From NCBI RefSeq assembly GCF_000313755.1, contig NZ_AMZB01000098.1, forward strand, positions 20,429 through 84,428: a stretch of DNA of 64,000 nucleotides, written 5' to 3'. Below the pieces are notes generated by a model. The model saw only the letters and a program-made list of their open reading frames with translations, searched no databases and was not told the origin of the DNA. Position 1 is the first letter of the stretch. Each line of letters begins with the position of its first letter. Made by a program: the position numbers and the translations under genes. Source of the stretch: Pseudomonas nitroreducens TX1. GTDB taxonomy: Bacteria > Pseudomonadota > Gammaproteobacteria > Pseudomonadales > Pseudomonadaceae. This document shows, piece by piece, positions 10,429 to 20,014 of the stretch.

Positions 10429-12093
10429 ATGCTGCAGTCCGTTTCACCCAAGCAAGACCTCCCCCTCAAGCCCGATCCAGTCGAACCCCGCAGCGGCATC
10501 CTCGCCCCCTTCAGCATCGCCGCGTTCCGCATCATCTGGATCTGCAACCTGTTCGCCAACCTGGGCACCTGGGCACAGTCGGTCGCCGCCGCCTGGGTGG
10601 TCACCGAGGCGCATGCGAGCCCGCTGATGGTGGCGATGATCCAGGTGGCGTCGGCACTACCGCTGGTGCTGCTGTCGATCATGTCCGGCGTGCTGGCCGA
10701 CAACCACGACCGGCGCAAGATCATGCTGGTAGGCCTGACGGTGGAGCTCTCCGGCGCCGCGCTGGTGACGGTGCTGGCGTTCATGGGTTACCTCGACCCC
10801 CTGATGCTGATCGTGTCGATCCTCTGGCTGTCGCTGGGCAGCTCGATCACCATTCCCGCCTGGCAGGCGGCGGTGAACGAGCAGGTGCCACCGCGCATGC
10901 TCGGCGATGCGGTGCTGCTCAACAGCGTCAATTACAACGTCGCCCGCGCAGTCGGCCCGGCCATCGGCGGTCTGCTGCTCTCGGCCACCGGCGCCTCCTG
11001 GGTATTCCTGTTCAACTGCATCTGCTACGCCTCGCTGATCTGGGCGATCTGGCAATGGCGCCGCGACGTGCCCAAGCGCACGCTGCCGCCGGAGCACATC
11101 TTGGAGGGCGTGATCGCCGCGCTGCGCTTCACCCAGTACTCCAGCGTCACCCGCCTGGTGATGCTGCGTTCGGCAGTCTTCGGTATTTCGGCCAGCGCCG
11201 TCTGGGCGTTACTGCCGCTGCTGGCGCACCGCAACCCGGACGGCAGCGCCTCGGTGTACGGCTACATGCTCGGCGCCCTGGGCCTGGGTGCCATCGTGGC
11301 CAGTACCGTGGTGAGCAAGGCGCGGCAGTGGCTGGGCAGCAGCCGGCTGATCAGCTTCGCCGCCGCCACGCTCGCGGTGGTCATGCTCATCCTCGGCGGC
11401 GTGGACAACCTCTGGGTGATCTTCCCCGCGCTGGTACTGGGCGGCGCCTGCTGGATCGCCGCTGTCGCCACCTACAACTCCGCCGTGCAGATCCTCGTGC
11501 CCGACTGGGTCAAGGCGCGCGCCCTGGCGCTGTACCAGACCGCCATCTACGGCGGTCTGGCGGCGGGCTCCTTCCTCTGGGGGCATTTCGCCGAAACCAT
11601 GGGTGTGCAGGGCGCGCTGATTGCCGCCGGCTGCCTGCTGCTGGTCTCGGTGGCGCTGCTCTACAACTCCCGGCTGCCGGAGCTGGACTCGACCAGCATT
11701 GCCCGCGCGCCGGGGGGCGTGCCAGGGCAGCCGACCTTCGTGTTCAACCCCGAGCGCGGCTCGGTGCTGGTTTCCATCGAGTACCGGATTCCCGCCGAGC
11801 GCACCCGTGACTTCGTCCGCTCCGCCAAACCGCTACGCCGCCTGCGCTTGCGCAATGGCGCGGAACGATGGGCGCTGTACCGCGACGTGAGCAACCCGGA
11901 AATCTGGCAGGAGCTGTTCCTGGTGGACAACTGGATCGGCCACCTGCGGATGCTCGACCGCCTGACCATCGAGGACAAGACCATCATCGACAACGTCACC
12001 AGCCTGCACGAGGGCGACGCACCGCCGGTGATCCGCCACGGGGTGAGCTACGAATCGGGAAGCTACGATCCGCCGCCGGAGTCCCTGGGCTGA
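10429..12093 (+). CDS. MFS_3 family exporter with C-terminal ABM-like domain
   Basis: 554-residue major-facilitator protein of the enterobactin-exporter (EntS-like) MFS_3 group. Residues about 25-420 hold twelve membrane helices, with the loop DNHDRRKIM between helices 2 and 3 as the MFS signature. The last 120 residues (VLVSIEYRIPAERTRDFV, ALYRDVSNPEIWQELFLVDN) resemble the dimeric ferredoxin-like domain often fused to this transporter group. Start at 10429 (MLQSVSPKQD) follows an AAGGG; a longer ORF exists but lacks support. Substrate unknown; export of a small lipophilic compound or siderophore is the family expectation. Confidence 0.88.
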   Translation: MLQSVSPKQDLPLKPDPVEPRSGILAPFSIAAFRIIWICNLFANLGTWAQSVAAAWVVTEAHASPLMVAMIQVASALPLVLLSIMSGVLADNHDRRKIMLVGLTVELSGAALVTVLAFMGYLDPLMLIVSILWLSLGSSITIPAWQAAVNEQVPPRMLGDAVLLNSVNYNVARAVGPAIGGLLLSATGASWVFLFNCICYASLIWAIWQWRRDVPKRTLPPEHILEGVIAALRFTQYSSVTRLVMLRSAVFGISASAVWALLPLLAHRNPDGSASVYGYMLGALGLGAIVASTVVSKARQWLGSSRLISFAAATLAVVMLILGGVDNLWVIFPALVLGGACWIAAVATYNSAVQILVPDWVKARALALYQTAIYGGLAAGSFLWGHFAETMGVQGALIAAGCLLLVSVALLYNSRLPELDSTSIARAPGGVPGQPTFVFNPERGSVLVSIEYRIPAERTRDFVRSAKPLRRLRLRNGAERWALYRDVSNPEIWQELFLVDNWIGHLRMLDRLTIEDKTIIDNVTSLHEGDAPPVIRHGVSYESGSYDPPPESLG

Positions 12094-12105
12094 TGGGGTA
12101 GAAAC

Positions 12106-12135
12106 AAAAACGCCTCCCGGTCAGGGGAGGCGTTT
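12106..12135. terminator. Bidirectional terminator between the MFS gene and the helicase
   Basis: Stem CGCCTCCC (12111-12118) with GGGAGGCG (12125-12132), flanked by A5 on the left and T3 on the right. It lies between two convergent genes. Confidence 0.85.
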
Positions 12136-12152
12136 CAGGTGCCGCGACAGCG

Positions 12153-13475
12153 TTACTCCGCCGCCGGCTTCTTGCGCTTGAGCGGCGCCAGGCCATCCTG
12201 GCTCACGACCTTGGACGGGCCGGGCTTCGGCTTCGAAGCAGGCTTCTTCTTCGCCGGTGCCTTGCTGCCGGTCTTCTTCGCATCGTCCTTTTTCTTCTTG
12301 GTGCCAGCGGCCTTGCCGGAAGCCTTGACCTTCTTCGGCCCCTTGTAGGTGCCCTTCAGCTCCTTGATGGTCCGCAGCTCGAAACGCAGTTTGAGGTAGC
12401 GCTCGATACTGGACATCAGGTTCCAGTCGCCATGGCCGACCAGCGAAATCGCGGTGCCGGCGGCGCCCGCGCGGCCAGTGCGGCCGATGCGGTGCACGTA
12501 CTCGTCACCACGACGAGGAATGTCGAAGTTGATCACCAGATCCAGGCCGTCGACATCCAGGCCGCGGGCAGCCACGTCGGTTGCGACGAGAATCTTCACC
12601 GCGCCCTGCTTGAGGCGTTCGATGGCCAGCTTGCGGTCCTTCTGGTCCTTCTCGCCGTGCAGCACGAAGACCTTGTGGCCAGCGGCTATCAGACGCCCGG
12701 TCAGGCGATCGGCAGCCACACGGGTATTGGTGAAGATGATCGCCTTGTCGTAGGTCTCGTTGCCGATCAGCCAGTGCACCAGGGCTTCCTTGTGCGCGAC
12801 ATCGTCGGTCAGGATTACCTGCTGGCTAACATCCTCGTTCAGTTCGCTGACGCGGTTGAGCTGCAGGACCTCAGGCTCGCGCAGGACCTTCTCGACCATC
12901 TCGTGCAGACCGCTGCCGCTGGTGGCGGAGAACAGCAGGGTCTGGCGCTGCGCCGGGCACTGCGCGGCGAGCTTGAGCACGTCCTCGGAGAAGCCCATGT
13001 CGAGCATGCGGTCGGCTTCGTCGAGGACCAGCACCTCGACGTCACCCAGCGGCAGGTTGCCGGCGTTGAACTGCTCGTTCAGGCGGCCGGGGGTGCCGAT
13101 GATGATTTCCGGGTTCTTGCGCAGGCGCGCGCCCTGCACCTTGAAGTCTTCGCCACCGGTGATCAGGCAGGCCTTGATGAAGGTGAACTGCGCGAAGCGC
13201 TCCACTTCCTTGAGCGTCTGCTGGGCCAGCTCGCGGGTCGGCAACAGGATCAGCGCGCGGGCGCCGCTCCTGGGCTTTTCCTCGGCAAGCAGGCGATGCA
13301 GCAGCGGCAGTACGAAAGCCGCGGTCTTGCCGCTGCCGGTCTGCGCCGTCACCCGCAGGTCGCGTCCCTCCAGGGCCTTCGGGATGGCCGCCGCCTGGAC
13401 CGGGGTCGGCTCGGTGAAGGACAACGAATCGAGCGCCTTGAGCAGGCGTTCGTGCAGGGCGAATTGGGAGAACAA
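12153..13475 (-). CDS. DEAD-box ATP-dependent RNA helicase
   Basis: 440-residue RNA helicase. Motifs in order: Q motif FTEPTPVQAAAIP (20-32), Walker A AQTGSGKT (44-51), PTRELA, DEAD (152-155), SAT (183-185), ARGLD and HRIGRTGR (328-335). From about residue 378 there is a basic, lysine/alanine/proline-rich tail that likely binds RNA. I take a TTG start at 13475 (LFSQFALHERLL), preceded at good spacing by CGAGG, because homologues begin MFSQFALHERLL; the upstream ATG at 13514 would add 13 unlikely residues. It resembles RhlE-type helicases acting in ribosome assembly or mRNA turnover, but the exact paralogue is not assigned. The MFS gene converges on it, with a shared terminator between them. 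Confidence 0.92.
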   Translation of the reverse strand: MFSQFALHERLLKALDSLSFTEPTPVQAAAIPKALEGRDLRVTAQTGSGKTAAFVLPLLHRLLAEEKPRSGARALILLPTRELAQQTLKEVERFAQFTFIKACLITGGEDFKVQGARLRKNPEIIIGTPGRLNEQFNAGNLPLGDVEVLVLDEADRMLDMGFSEDVLKLAAQCPAQRQTLLFSATSGSGLHEMVEKVLREPEVLQLNRVSELNEDVSQQVILTDDVAHKEALVHWLIGNETYDKAIIFTNTRVAADRLTGRLIAAGHKVFVLHGEKDQKDRKLAIERLKQGAVKILVATDVAARGLDVDGLDLVINFDIPRRGDEYVHRIGRTGRAGAAGTAISLVGHGDWNLMSSIERYLKLRFELRTIKELKGTYKGPKKVKASGKAAGTKKKKDDAKKTGSKAPAKKKPASKPKPGPSKVVSQDGLAPLKRKKPAAE

Positions 13476-13661
13476 GGCAGACCTCGATATCACGTAAAGA
13501 CCAAATAGCTGCATAGCTTAATGTTTGCCGCGCCCGCGCGCTGGAATTATTGCCGAGCGCCCCTGTGTCCGCCGCATCGCGTCAATAACCCGACAAACGT
13601 ACCGACGCGATACGAGAGGCAATGCCATGCTCTGATGGGCCTGACAAAAAGGAGAATCCAG

Positions 13662-14207
13662 GTGCCATCGACTCTCATTTATTACGTGGCCGCCAGCCTC
13701 GACGGCTACATAGCCCGCCCCGACGGCAGCGTGGACTGGCTCGAAGGTTACGGCAGCGAAACCGACGACCAGGGTTACTCCGCCTTCTACACGAGCATCG
13801 ACGGGTTACTCATGGGCCGCGCCACTTACCTGCACTGTCTGGACGCCGGCCGATGGCCCTACCCGGACAAACCCACGCTGGTGATGACCCGCTCCAACCA
13901 TCTTCCCCGGGCCACGCCACAGGTGGAGATGCAGCACTATGCCCCGATCGACGCCCTGGAATCCCTGGAAGCCCGCGGTTGCGAGCGCATCTGGCTGGTG
14001 GGCGGTGGCAGCCTGGCGGGTAATTTCCTTGCCGCAGGCTTGCTCGACGAAGTGATCGTCAGCATCATTCCGCACCTGCTCGGCGCCGGCATTCCCCTGT
14101 TCAGCATCGGACTCGAGCAACGCCTGCAGCTGCTGGAGCAGCGCAGTTTCCCCAGCGGCATCGTGCAGATGCGCTATCAGGTTCTGAAGGAAACATCGTC
14201 GCCATGA
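13662..14207 (+). CDS. Dihydrofolate reductase / RibD C-terminal domain family protein
   Basis: 181-residue protein of the RibD_C/DHFR-like fold, the group typified by E. coli-type YyaP/YwjB proteins. It begins STLIYYVAASLDGYIARPDGSVDWL and contains GLLMGRATY, the NADPH-binding pattern IWLVGGGSLAGNFL and the C-terminal DEVIVSIIPHLLGAG typical of the family. GTG at 13662 is preferred as start since AAGGAG lies 7 bases upstream. The stop overlaps the next ATG (ATGA), so it is coupled to the Nudix hydrolase. The substrate of this stand-alone group is unknown; a pterin, flavin precursor or other NADPH-reduced small molecule is possible. Confidence 0.88.
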   Translation: MPSTLIYYVAASLDGYIARPDGSVDWLEGYGSETDDQGYSAFYTSIDGLLMGRATYLHCLDAGRWPYPDKPTLVMTRSNHLPRATPQVEMQHYAPIDALESLEARGCERIWLVGGGSLAGNFLAAGLLDEVIVSIIPHLLGAGIPLFSIGLEQRLQLLEQRSFPSGIVQMRYQVLKETSSP

Positions 14208-14608
14208 CCACCACCATTCGTATCGCCGCCGCCTGCCTGCTGGATCAAGCCGGACGCCTGCTGCTGGTACGAAAGCGGGGCACCCAGGCCTTCATGCTGC
14301 CCGGTGGCAAGCACGAGCCCGGCGAGACCTCGCCCCAGGCCCTGCTGCGCGAACTGGGCGAAGAACTCGACCTTCACCTGGCAACCTCGGCCCTGACGCC
14401 GCTCGGCCACTTCCAGGCCAACGCCGCCAACGAACCGGACATGCGGGTGGACGCCCAGGTCTACGTCGCAGCCCTGCCCCACCCCGTCCAGCCCGCCGCC
14501 GAACTGGAAGAGCTGGCCTGGCTGGACCCTGCTGGCGACTATCCGCACAACCTCGCCCCGCTGCTGCGCGAACAGGTGCTTCCTGCTCTGCTTGCCCATC
14601 TGGACTGA
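14204..14608 (+). CDS. Nudix hydrolase
   Basis: 134-residue pyrophosphohydrolase with a complete Nudix box, GGKHEPGETSPQALLRELGEE (residues about 38-58; G-x5-E-x7-REL-x2-EE). The N-terminus IRIAAACLLDQAGRLLLVRKRG is typical of MutT-like enzymes. It overlaps the upstream RibD-like reductase by four bases, implying a shared transcript and possibly related nucleotide or cofactor substrates. The exact substrate is not readable. Confidence 0.92.
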   Translation: MTTTIRIAAACLLDQAGRLLLVRKRGTQAFMLPGGKHEPGETSPQALLRELGEELDLHLATSALTPLGHFQANAANEPDMRVDAQVYVAALPHPVQPAAELEELAWLDPAGDYPHNLAPLLREQVLPALLAHLD

Positions 14609-14951
14609 TACGTTCAGCTCAAATACCTGCATTTCGTCGGGTTTTTCCTTAAGAACTCCTTTCGCCCTGGCTTTTCGCCAGCAATTTCCGTGTGGCGTTC
14701 GCCTGCGCCGAAACCCCCGGTTTATAGGGCTTCCGGCTATAAGGTCAGGCCGTGACTGATGCGTCTGAACACATGTCACGCAGCGTCCTACAAGTCACAG
14801 GGGAATTGTCAGAATCGACAGACGGTACGAACTGTCATGAAAAGTCGTTCAGAATGCGTGGAATTTTTGAGCGGACCAAAGGAAACCACGCCGACAACAA
14901 GGGCGATCCAGCGGAGTCTGGGCGATATCAACCAGCAAGAAGACATGCCGA
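14609..14951. other. Intergenic region ahead of the NlpC/P60 gene
   Basis: 343 bases, less GC-rich than the flanking genes. Short ORFs run through it in several frames, but none has a ribosome binding site or recognisable product. It most likely holds the promoter and leader of the NlpC/P60 gene; I see no clear sigma-70 boxes and no terminator after the Nudix gene. Confidence 0.4.
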
Positions 14952-15557
14952 ATGCGAAGTACCCTTTTGACATGCCTTTCCATAGGCTTGGCGACTTTTT
15001 TAGCCGCCACCGAGGCAACCGCCTCCTCCAAGATCACGCGTTCCTATCAACCCGCTCCGGTTGATCTCCGTGTCCCGGTCCAGGGCAGCGCCCTGCTGAC
15101 CTTCAACACCAAGCCGGTCAAGCAGACCAAGAGCGAGGCGCATCAGGTGACCCAGCGTGCCTACAGCATGATCGGCACGCCTTACCGCTGGGGCGGCACT
15201 TCGCCCAAGCGCGGCTTCGATTGCAGCGGCCTGGTGAACTACGTGTTCCAGAACGTCGACGAAGTCGATCTGCCGCGCACTGCGCAGCAGATGTACAGCA
15301 TGCGCGGCAACTCGAAAGTGGCGCGTGGCGACCTGCAGCCCGGCGACCTGGTGTTCTTCCGCATCCACAACCGCCGCAATGTCGATCACGTCGGCATCTA
15401 CGTCGGTGACAACCAGTTCGTTCATGCGCCGCGCCGCGGCCAGAAGGTCCGCGTTTCCGACCTCGGTGGCGACTACTGGAAGAAGCACTACACCGCTGCC
15501 CGCCGCATCCTGCCGGAAACCCTGGCCAAGGCTGACGTCGGCGGTCGCTACGACTGA
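14952..15557 (+). CDS. NlpC/P60 family cell-wall endopeptidase
   Basis: 201-residue exported peptidase expected to cleave within the peptidoglycan stem peptide. The signal peptide (MRSTLLTCLSIGLATFLAATEATA) has no lipobox cysteine, so the protein is periplasmic or secreted rather than a lipoprotein. The NlpC/P60 domain begins about residue 65: AYSMIGTPYRWGGTSPKRGFDCSGLV contains the catalytic Cys, VDHVGIYVGDNQFVHAPR the catalytic His and its partner. The start is the weakest point, since no good Shine-Dalgarno precedes ATG 14952. Monocistronic, followed by a convergent DMT transporter gene. Confidence 0.9.
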   Translation: MRSTLLTCLSIGLATFLAATEATASSKITRSYQPAPVDLRVPVQGSALLTFNTKPVKQTKSEAHQVTQRAYSMIGTPYRWGGTSPKRGFDCSGLVNYVFQNVDEVDLPRTAQQMYSMRGNSKVARGDLQPGDLVFFRIHNRRNVDHVGIYVGDNQFVHAPRRGQKVRVSDLGGDYWKKHYTAARRILPETLAKADVGGRYD

Positions 15558-15599
15558 TACACAGCGCTCTCCCCTCTCGGGAGAGCGCCCACCCCTCAT

Positions 15600-16496
15600 C
15601 TACAAGCCGCGACGCGCCTGCCGGCGCAACAGTCGTGCGCTATCCCAACCGGTCAGCAGCACGGCAATCCAGATCGGCCCGTAGGTCCAGATCTGCGCCG
15701 GATTGAACGCCTCGCCCAGGAACAGCACGGCGATGGCGAACAGCAACACCGGCTCGACGTAGCTCAGAATTCCGAACAGCCCCATTGGTAGCAGCCGGCT
15801 GGCCGCCATCATCGCGCCGAACGCCAGCGCGCTGATCAGCCCCAGCAGCGGCAGCAACGCCCATAGGCGCGGAACCTCCTCCAGCACCTTGCCGCTATCG
15901 GTCAGCCACAGGGTTGCCAGGGCAAACGGCAGCAGTACGATCATCTCGAACACGAAGCCCGAAAGTGAATCCACGGCCATCTTGCGGCGCAGCATGAAAT
16001 ACGGCGGATAGCCCAGCGCGGTGATCAGGGTGAACCAGGAGAAGGCACGGGTCAGCCACAGCTCGTGCAGCACGCCCGCCAGCGCGAAGGCGACCGCAAT
16101 GGCCTGCAACGTGGTCAGGCGCTCGCCGTAGAATACCCGGCCGCACAGCACCATGGTCAGCGGCAGCAGGAAGTAGCCCAGCGACAGCTCCAGCGTGCGC
16201 CCGACCATGGGCGCCCAGATGAACACGCCCCACTGCACCAGCATCATCGCCGCCGTCAGCGGGAAGCACGCCAGCAGCCAGGGCTCACGCAGCAGGCGCC
16301 GCCCCGCGTCGCACAGCACACTACCCTGGCGGGTGAACAGCACCAGCAGCAGGACCATGGGAATCGACCAGACCACCCGGTGCGCGATCACCTGGATGCT
16401 GGTCAGCGGCTCCAGCGAATGGATATAACCCGGCAGGGTCACGAACAGCACGGAAGACGCCAGGGACAGCGCTACGCCACGCCCGGAGATATTCAT
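15600..16496 (-). CDS. EamA/DMT superfamily transporter, RarD-like
   Basis: 298-residue inner-membrane protein with ten hydrophobic segments in two EamA repeats. The N-terminal pattern (GYIHSLEPLTSIQVIAHRVVWSIP) and the segment GYFLLPLTMVLCGRVFYGERL are those of the RarD subgroup. Its start overlaps the stop of the upstream DMT gene (ATGA), so the two probably act together or as a pair. Substrate unknown; relatives export amino acids or other metabolites. Confidence 0.88.
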   Translation of the reverse strand: MNISGRGVALSLASSVLFVTLPGYIHSLEPLTSIQVIAHRVVWSIPMVLLLVLFTRQGSVLCDAGRRLLREPWLLACFPLTAAMMLVQWGVFIWAPMVGRTLELSLGYFLLPLTMVLCGRVFYGERLTTLQAIAVAFALAGVLHELWLTRAFSWFTLITALGYPPYFMLRRKMAVDSLSGFVFEMIVLLPFALATLWLTDSGKVLEEVPRLWALLPLLGLISALAFGAMMAASRLLPMGLFGILSYVEPVLLFAIAVLFLGEAFNPAQIWTYGPIWIAVLLTGWDSARLLRRQARRGL

Positions 16497-17362
16497 GCGA
16501 AACGCTCCCTCTGGCGACGCAGACCGAAACGGTTGACGCCCAGCGACGCCACGATCACCGTACCGCCCAGCGCAAGCCGCGGCAGGTCGGCGGCCTCGTT
16601 CCAGATCAGCAGGTTGATCAGCAGGCCCACCGGCACGTGCAGGTTATTCATCACCGCCAGGGTGCCGGCATCCACCAGCGTTCCGCCCTTGTTCCACCAG
16701 AACTGCCCCAGTGCGGTAGCCAGCAGGCCCATCCACACCAGCACGCCCCATTGCAGCTCGGTGGTTGGCAGCTTCTGCGGATTGCCGAACAGCAGCCAGC
16801 CCGGCAGCGCAATCAGCAACGCACCGACGAAGAAGTAACCGAAGCGGCGGTACTGCGGGATGTCGGAGGGATAACGTTGCACCAGGTGCTTGTAGAACAC
16901 TTGGCCGGCCGCGAAGGTGGCATTGGCCAGCTGCAGCAACAGGAAGCCCTGTATGTAGTCGCCATCGACGCCGTCGTAACGGATGATCCCGGCGCCCAGA
17001 ACCGCCACAGCGGCCGCCAATAGCGCCCAACCGTTGAAGCGGCGGTTCAGCGCGTCATCGATCAGCGCCACATGCAGGGGCGTCAACACGGTAAACAGCA
17101 ACACCTCCGGCACCGTCAGCACGCGAAAGCTCTGGTAGAGGCAGACGTAGGTAATGCCGAACTGCAGCGCACCCGCCAGCATCACTCCGGCGATGAAGCG
17201 CGGATCGACACCGCGCCAGCGAGTCAGCGGCAGGAACACCAGACCGGCCAGCACCACGCGGGTGAGTACGGCGAAATAGCTGTCGACCTGCCCGGCGAGG
17301 TATTCGCCGATCAGGCTGAAGGAAAACGCCCAGAGTACGGTGACAAAAAGCAGATAAGGCAT
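16493..17362 (-). CDS. EamA/DMT superfamily transporter (carboxylate/amino acid/amine type)
   Basis: 289-residue transporter with ten membrane helices. It begins MPYLLFVTVLWAFSFSLIGEYL and carries the EamA duplications. It is translationally coupled to the RarD-like gene downstream by a four-base overlap. No clear Shine-Dalgarno is visible ahead of ATG 17362. In other Pseudomonas the gene following rpsA is ihfB; here this unrelated pair occupies that place. Confidence 0.87.
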   Translation of the reverse strand: MPYLLFVTVLWAFSFSLIGEYLAGQVDSYFAVLTRVVLAGLVFLPLTRWRGVDPRFIAGVMLAGALQFGITYVCLYQSFRVLTVPEVLLFTVLTPLHVALIDDALNRRFNGWALLAAAVAVLGAGIIRYDGVDGDYIQGFLLLQLANATFAAGQVFYKHLVQRYPSDIPQYRRFGYFFVGALLIALPGWLLFGNPQKLPTTELQWGVLVWMGLLATALGQFWWNKGGTLVDAGTLAVMNNLHVPVGLLINLLIWNEAADLPRLALGGTVIVASLGVNRFGLRRQRERFA

Positions 17363-17455
17363 GGAAAAGGCGACCGGAACGGGGCAGGCAACATAGCGTC
17401 AGACTCAGCGTAGGAAAAGCGCTGCGCGCCCGCGCCCTGCGAAAGGCAAAAACGA

Positions 17456-17481
17456 AAAAGGGCGACCGAAGTCGCCCTTTT
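17456..17481. terminator. rpsA terminator, bidirectional
   Basis: Stem GGGCGAC / GTCGCCC with a CGAA tetraloop, flanked by A4 and T4. It lies about 20 bases past the rpsA stop on the minus strand. Confidence 0.9.
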
Positions 17482-17502
17482 CCTTGGATGGTGAATCAGG
17501 GA

Positions 17503-19185
17503 TCAGCCCTGGTTCTCCATCTGAGCACGGATCAGATCACCGATAGTGGTCGGACCAGTGTTTTCTACGTCTTGCTTGGTGCGCAGTTCTTTCATCGCAT
17601 CCTTCTCGTCATCAACATCTTTCGACTTGATGGAGAGGGAGATGACGCGGCTCTTACGGTCGATGCTGATGATCTTGGCTTCGACTTCTTCGCCTTCTTT
17701 CAGAACGTTGCGAGCGTCTTCAACGCGGTCACGGCTGATTTCGGAGGCTTTCAGGACGCCTTCGATTTCGCCGCCCAGGCTGATGACAGCACCTTTGGCG
17801 TCCACTTCCTTCACGGTACCGCGAACGATGGTGCCTTTCTCGTTGAGCGAGGCGTAGTTGGAGAACGGATCGTCTTCCAGCTGCTTGATGCCCAGGGAGA
17901 TGCGCTCACGCTCCGGATCAACGGAGAGGATGACGGTTTCCAGCTCGTCGCCCTTCTTGAAGCGGCGAACGGCTTCTTCGCCAACTTCGTTCCAGGAGAT
18001 GTCGGACAGGTGAACCAGACCGTCGATGCCGCCTTCCAGGCCGATGAAGATACCGAAATCGGTGATCGACTTGATGGTGCCGGAGATCTTGTCGCCCTTG
18101 TTGAAGCGGCCAGAGAAGTCTTCCCACGGGTTGGACTTGCACTGCTTGATGCCCAGGGAGATACGACGACGCTCTTCGTCGATGTCCAGAACCTGAACTT
18201 CCACTTCGTCGCCAACCTGAACGACTTTCGACGGGTGGATGTTCTTGTTAGTCCAGTCCATTTCGGAGACGTGTACCAAGCCTTCCACGCCCTCTTCCAG
18301 CTCGGCGAAGCAGCCGTAGTCGGTGAGGTTGGTGACGCGCGCGGTAACACGGGTGCCTTCCGGGTAACGAGCCTTGATGGCAACCCATGGGTCTTCGCCC
18401 AGTTGCTTCAGGCCCAGGGATACGCGGTTGCGCTCGCGGTCGAACTTCAGAACCTTGACATCGATCTCGTCGCCAACGTTGACGATCTCCGACGGATGCT
18501 TGATACGCTTCCAGGCCATGTCGGTGATGTGCAGCAGACCATCGACGCCGCCCAGGTCAACGAACGCACCGTAGTCGGTGAGGTTCTTGACGATACCTTT
18601 GACCTGCTGGCCTTCCTGCAGCGATTCCAGCAGAGCTTCGCGCTCGGCGCTGTTTTCGGCTTCCAGGACGCTGCGACGGGAAACGACAACGTTGTTGCGC
18701 TTCTGGTCCAGCTTGATGACCTTGAACTCGAGCTCTTTGCCTTCCAGGTGAGTGGTATCACGCACCGGACGCACGTCGACCAGCGAACCCGGCAGGAACG
18801 CGCGGATGCCGTTGACGTCAACGGTGAAGCCACCCTTGACCTTGCCGTTGATGACGCCCTTGACCACTTCGTCGGCAGAGAAAGCAGCTTCCAGAACAAT
18901 CCAGCTCTCGGCACGCTTGGCTTTTTCGCGGGACAGCTTGGTTTCACCAAAGCCATCTTCTACCGCGTCCAGCGCAACGTGGACTTCGTCACCCACATTG
19001 ATGGTCAGCTCGCCCTGTTCGTTGTAGAACTGCTCGACCGGGATGACGCCCTCGGATTTCAGACCGGCATGGACGGTGACCCAGTCACCATCGATGTCGA
19101 CCACGATGCCGGTGATGATCGCACCCGGCTGCATGTCGAGGGATTTCAGACTTTCTTCAAAGAGTTCTGCGAAGCTTTCGCTCAT
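17503..19185 (-). CDS. rpsA: 30S ribosomal protein S1
   Basis: 560-residue mRNA-binding protein of the small subunit needed for initiation on structured or weak Shine-Dalgarno mRNAs. It has six S1 OB-fold repeats, roughly residues 20-90, 105-172, 192-260, 277-347, 364-435 and 451-520, with the usual repeat cores such as [20 protein letters not shown] and [23 protein letters not shown] 19185 ([13 protein letters not shown]) is the standard N-terminus; an AGG lies 8 bases upstream. Normally cmk sits immediately upstream and ihfB immediately downstream; here 1.65 kb separates it from cmk, and a terminator plus DMT genes replace ihfB. Confidence 0.98.
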   Translation of the reverse strand: MSESFAELFEESLKSLDMQPGAIITGIVVDIDGDWVTVHAGLKSEGVIPVEQFYNEQGELTINVGDEVHVALDAVEDGFGETKLSREKAKRAESWIVLEAAFSADEVVKGVINGKVKGGFTVDVNGIRAFLPGSLVDVRPVRDTTHLEGKELEFKVIKLDQKRNNVVVSRRSVLEAENSAEREALLESLQEGQQVKGIVKNLTDYGAFVDLGGVDGLLHITDMAWKRIKHPSEIVNVGDEIDVKVLKFDRERNRVSLGLKQLGEDPWVAIKARYPEGTRVTARVTNLTDYGCFAELEEGVEGLVHVSEMDWTNKNIHPSKVVQVGDEVEVQVLDIDEERRRISLGIKQCKSNPWEDFSGRFNKGDKISGTIKSITDFGIFIGLEGGIDGLVHLSDISWNEVGEEAVRRFKKGDELETVILSVDPERERISLGIKQLEDDPFSNYASLNEKGTIVRGTVKEVDAKGAVISLGGEIEGVLKASEISRDRVEDARNVLKEGEEVEAKIISIDRKSRVISLSIKSKDVDDEKDAMKELRTKQDVENTGPTTIGDLIRAQMENQG

Positions 19186-20014
19186 GTCTATACCTGTAGT
19201 CAAAGGCTTGTAAGCCCGATTCCGCGCCACCAGCGAACACGGTCAAGTGATGAAAAAGAAGCCAGCGGGATCAAGACTGGTATCCCGCCGGCCCCCTGTT
19301 GCGCCCGCCGAAACGGACACTCCACATTCAGATTTTAAGGGAACGCTTCGCTCAATATGGGCGAAACCCTCCCGATACAAGGTCTGGAATGGTAGCAATG
19401 GATACAACCTGCGTCAATCCATGGTCTGACTACCAAGGCGCCTCACGGCGCTACGAAATCCAGCCCTGATTGAGTATTTTTGCCCAGTGTGGCAGCTAGG
19501 GAGGCACCGCCTGTCAGGCACTCCATGCGTCGATCTTGAAAGCGGCCGCTATATGAACGGTACGCATGCCCGCTTACCGCTGCTACGCCTACCTGTAGAT
19601 CGGGACAAGCTCAAAAGCGCCTGAACATCATGGTCCCAGCCTCATGCAATGGAGTCCGCAACTTCAGACACCACACGCCCCTCGCGACGCGTCGATTTCC
19701 ATACGGACATTGAGGCGCCTGGCGCGGCCAAAGCAGTGCGATGCCCACCTATTAACGTGCATTGACCGCAAAGCGTTGTCGCGATGGGAATCGAGGGGTA
19801 CAACACAGTCATTCTTGTAAAGGTGCGTCCACAGCAAGTCTCTGACGATACACCCCCAAAAGCCCGGCCCCGTGCCGGGCTTTTTCATGGCCGTGAAATA
19901 GGGCCATGCATCCGTATTCGGACCTAGGCACCACTGGGTCCGCTACCGAAGAGGCCCTACAAGGGCCTTGCAAACAGGCGAAAGCACTCGCCACTTTCCA
20001 CATAGAGAAACGCT
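19186..20014. other. 829-base gene-poor insertion between rpsA and the Ig-like gene
   Basis: Composition is visibly less GC-rich than the neighbours. No ORF here has a convincing start, codon bias or family signal. It must contain the rpsA promoter and leader at its left end and, to the right of the terminator at 19858-19885, the promoter of the Ig-like gene. Nothing else could be supported. Confidence 0.5.
19858..19885. terminator. Strong stand-alone bidirectional terminator
   Basis: Stem AGCCCGGC / GCCGGGCT with a five-base loop, preceded by A3 and followed by T4. No recognisable gene ends here on either strand, so it may be a remnant of a lost gene or may insulate the Ig-like gene from rpsA. 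Confidence 0.85.

Noticed and set aside
14752..14970. Small ORFs upstream of the NlpC/P60 gene
   Set aside because: Several overlapping frames exist, none with a Shine-Dalgarno, signal or recognisable family; I treat the region as noncoding.
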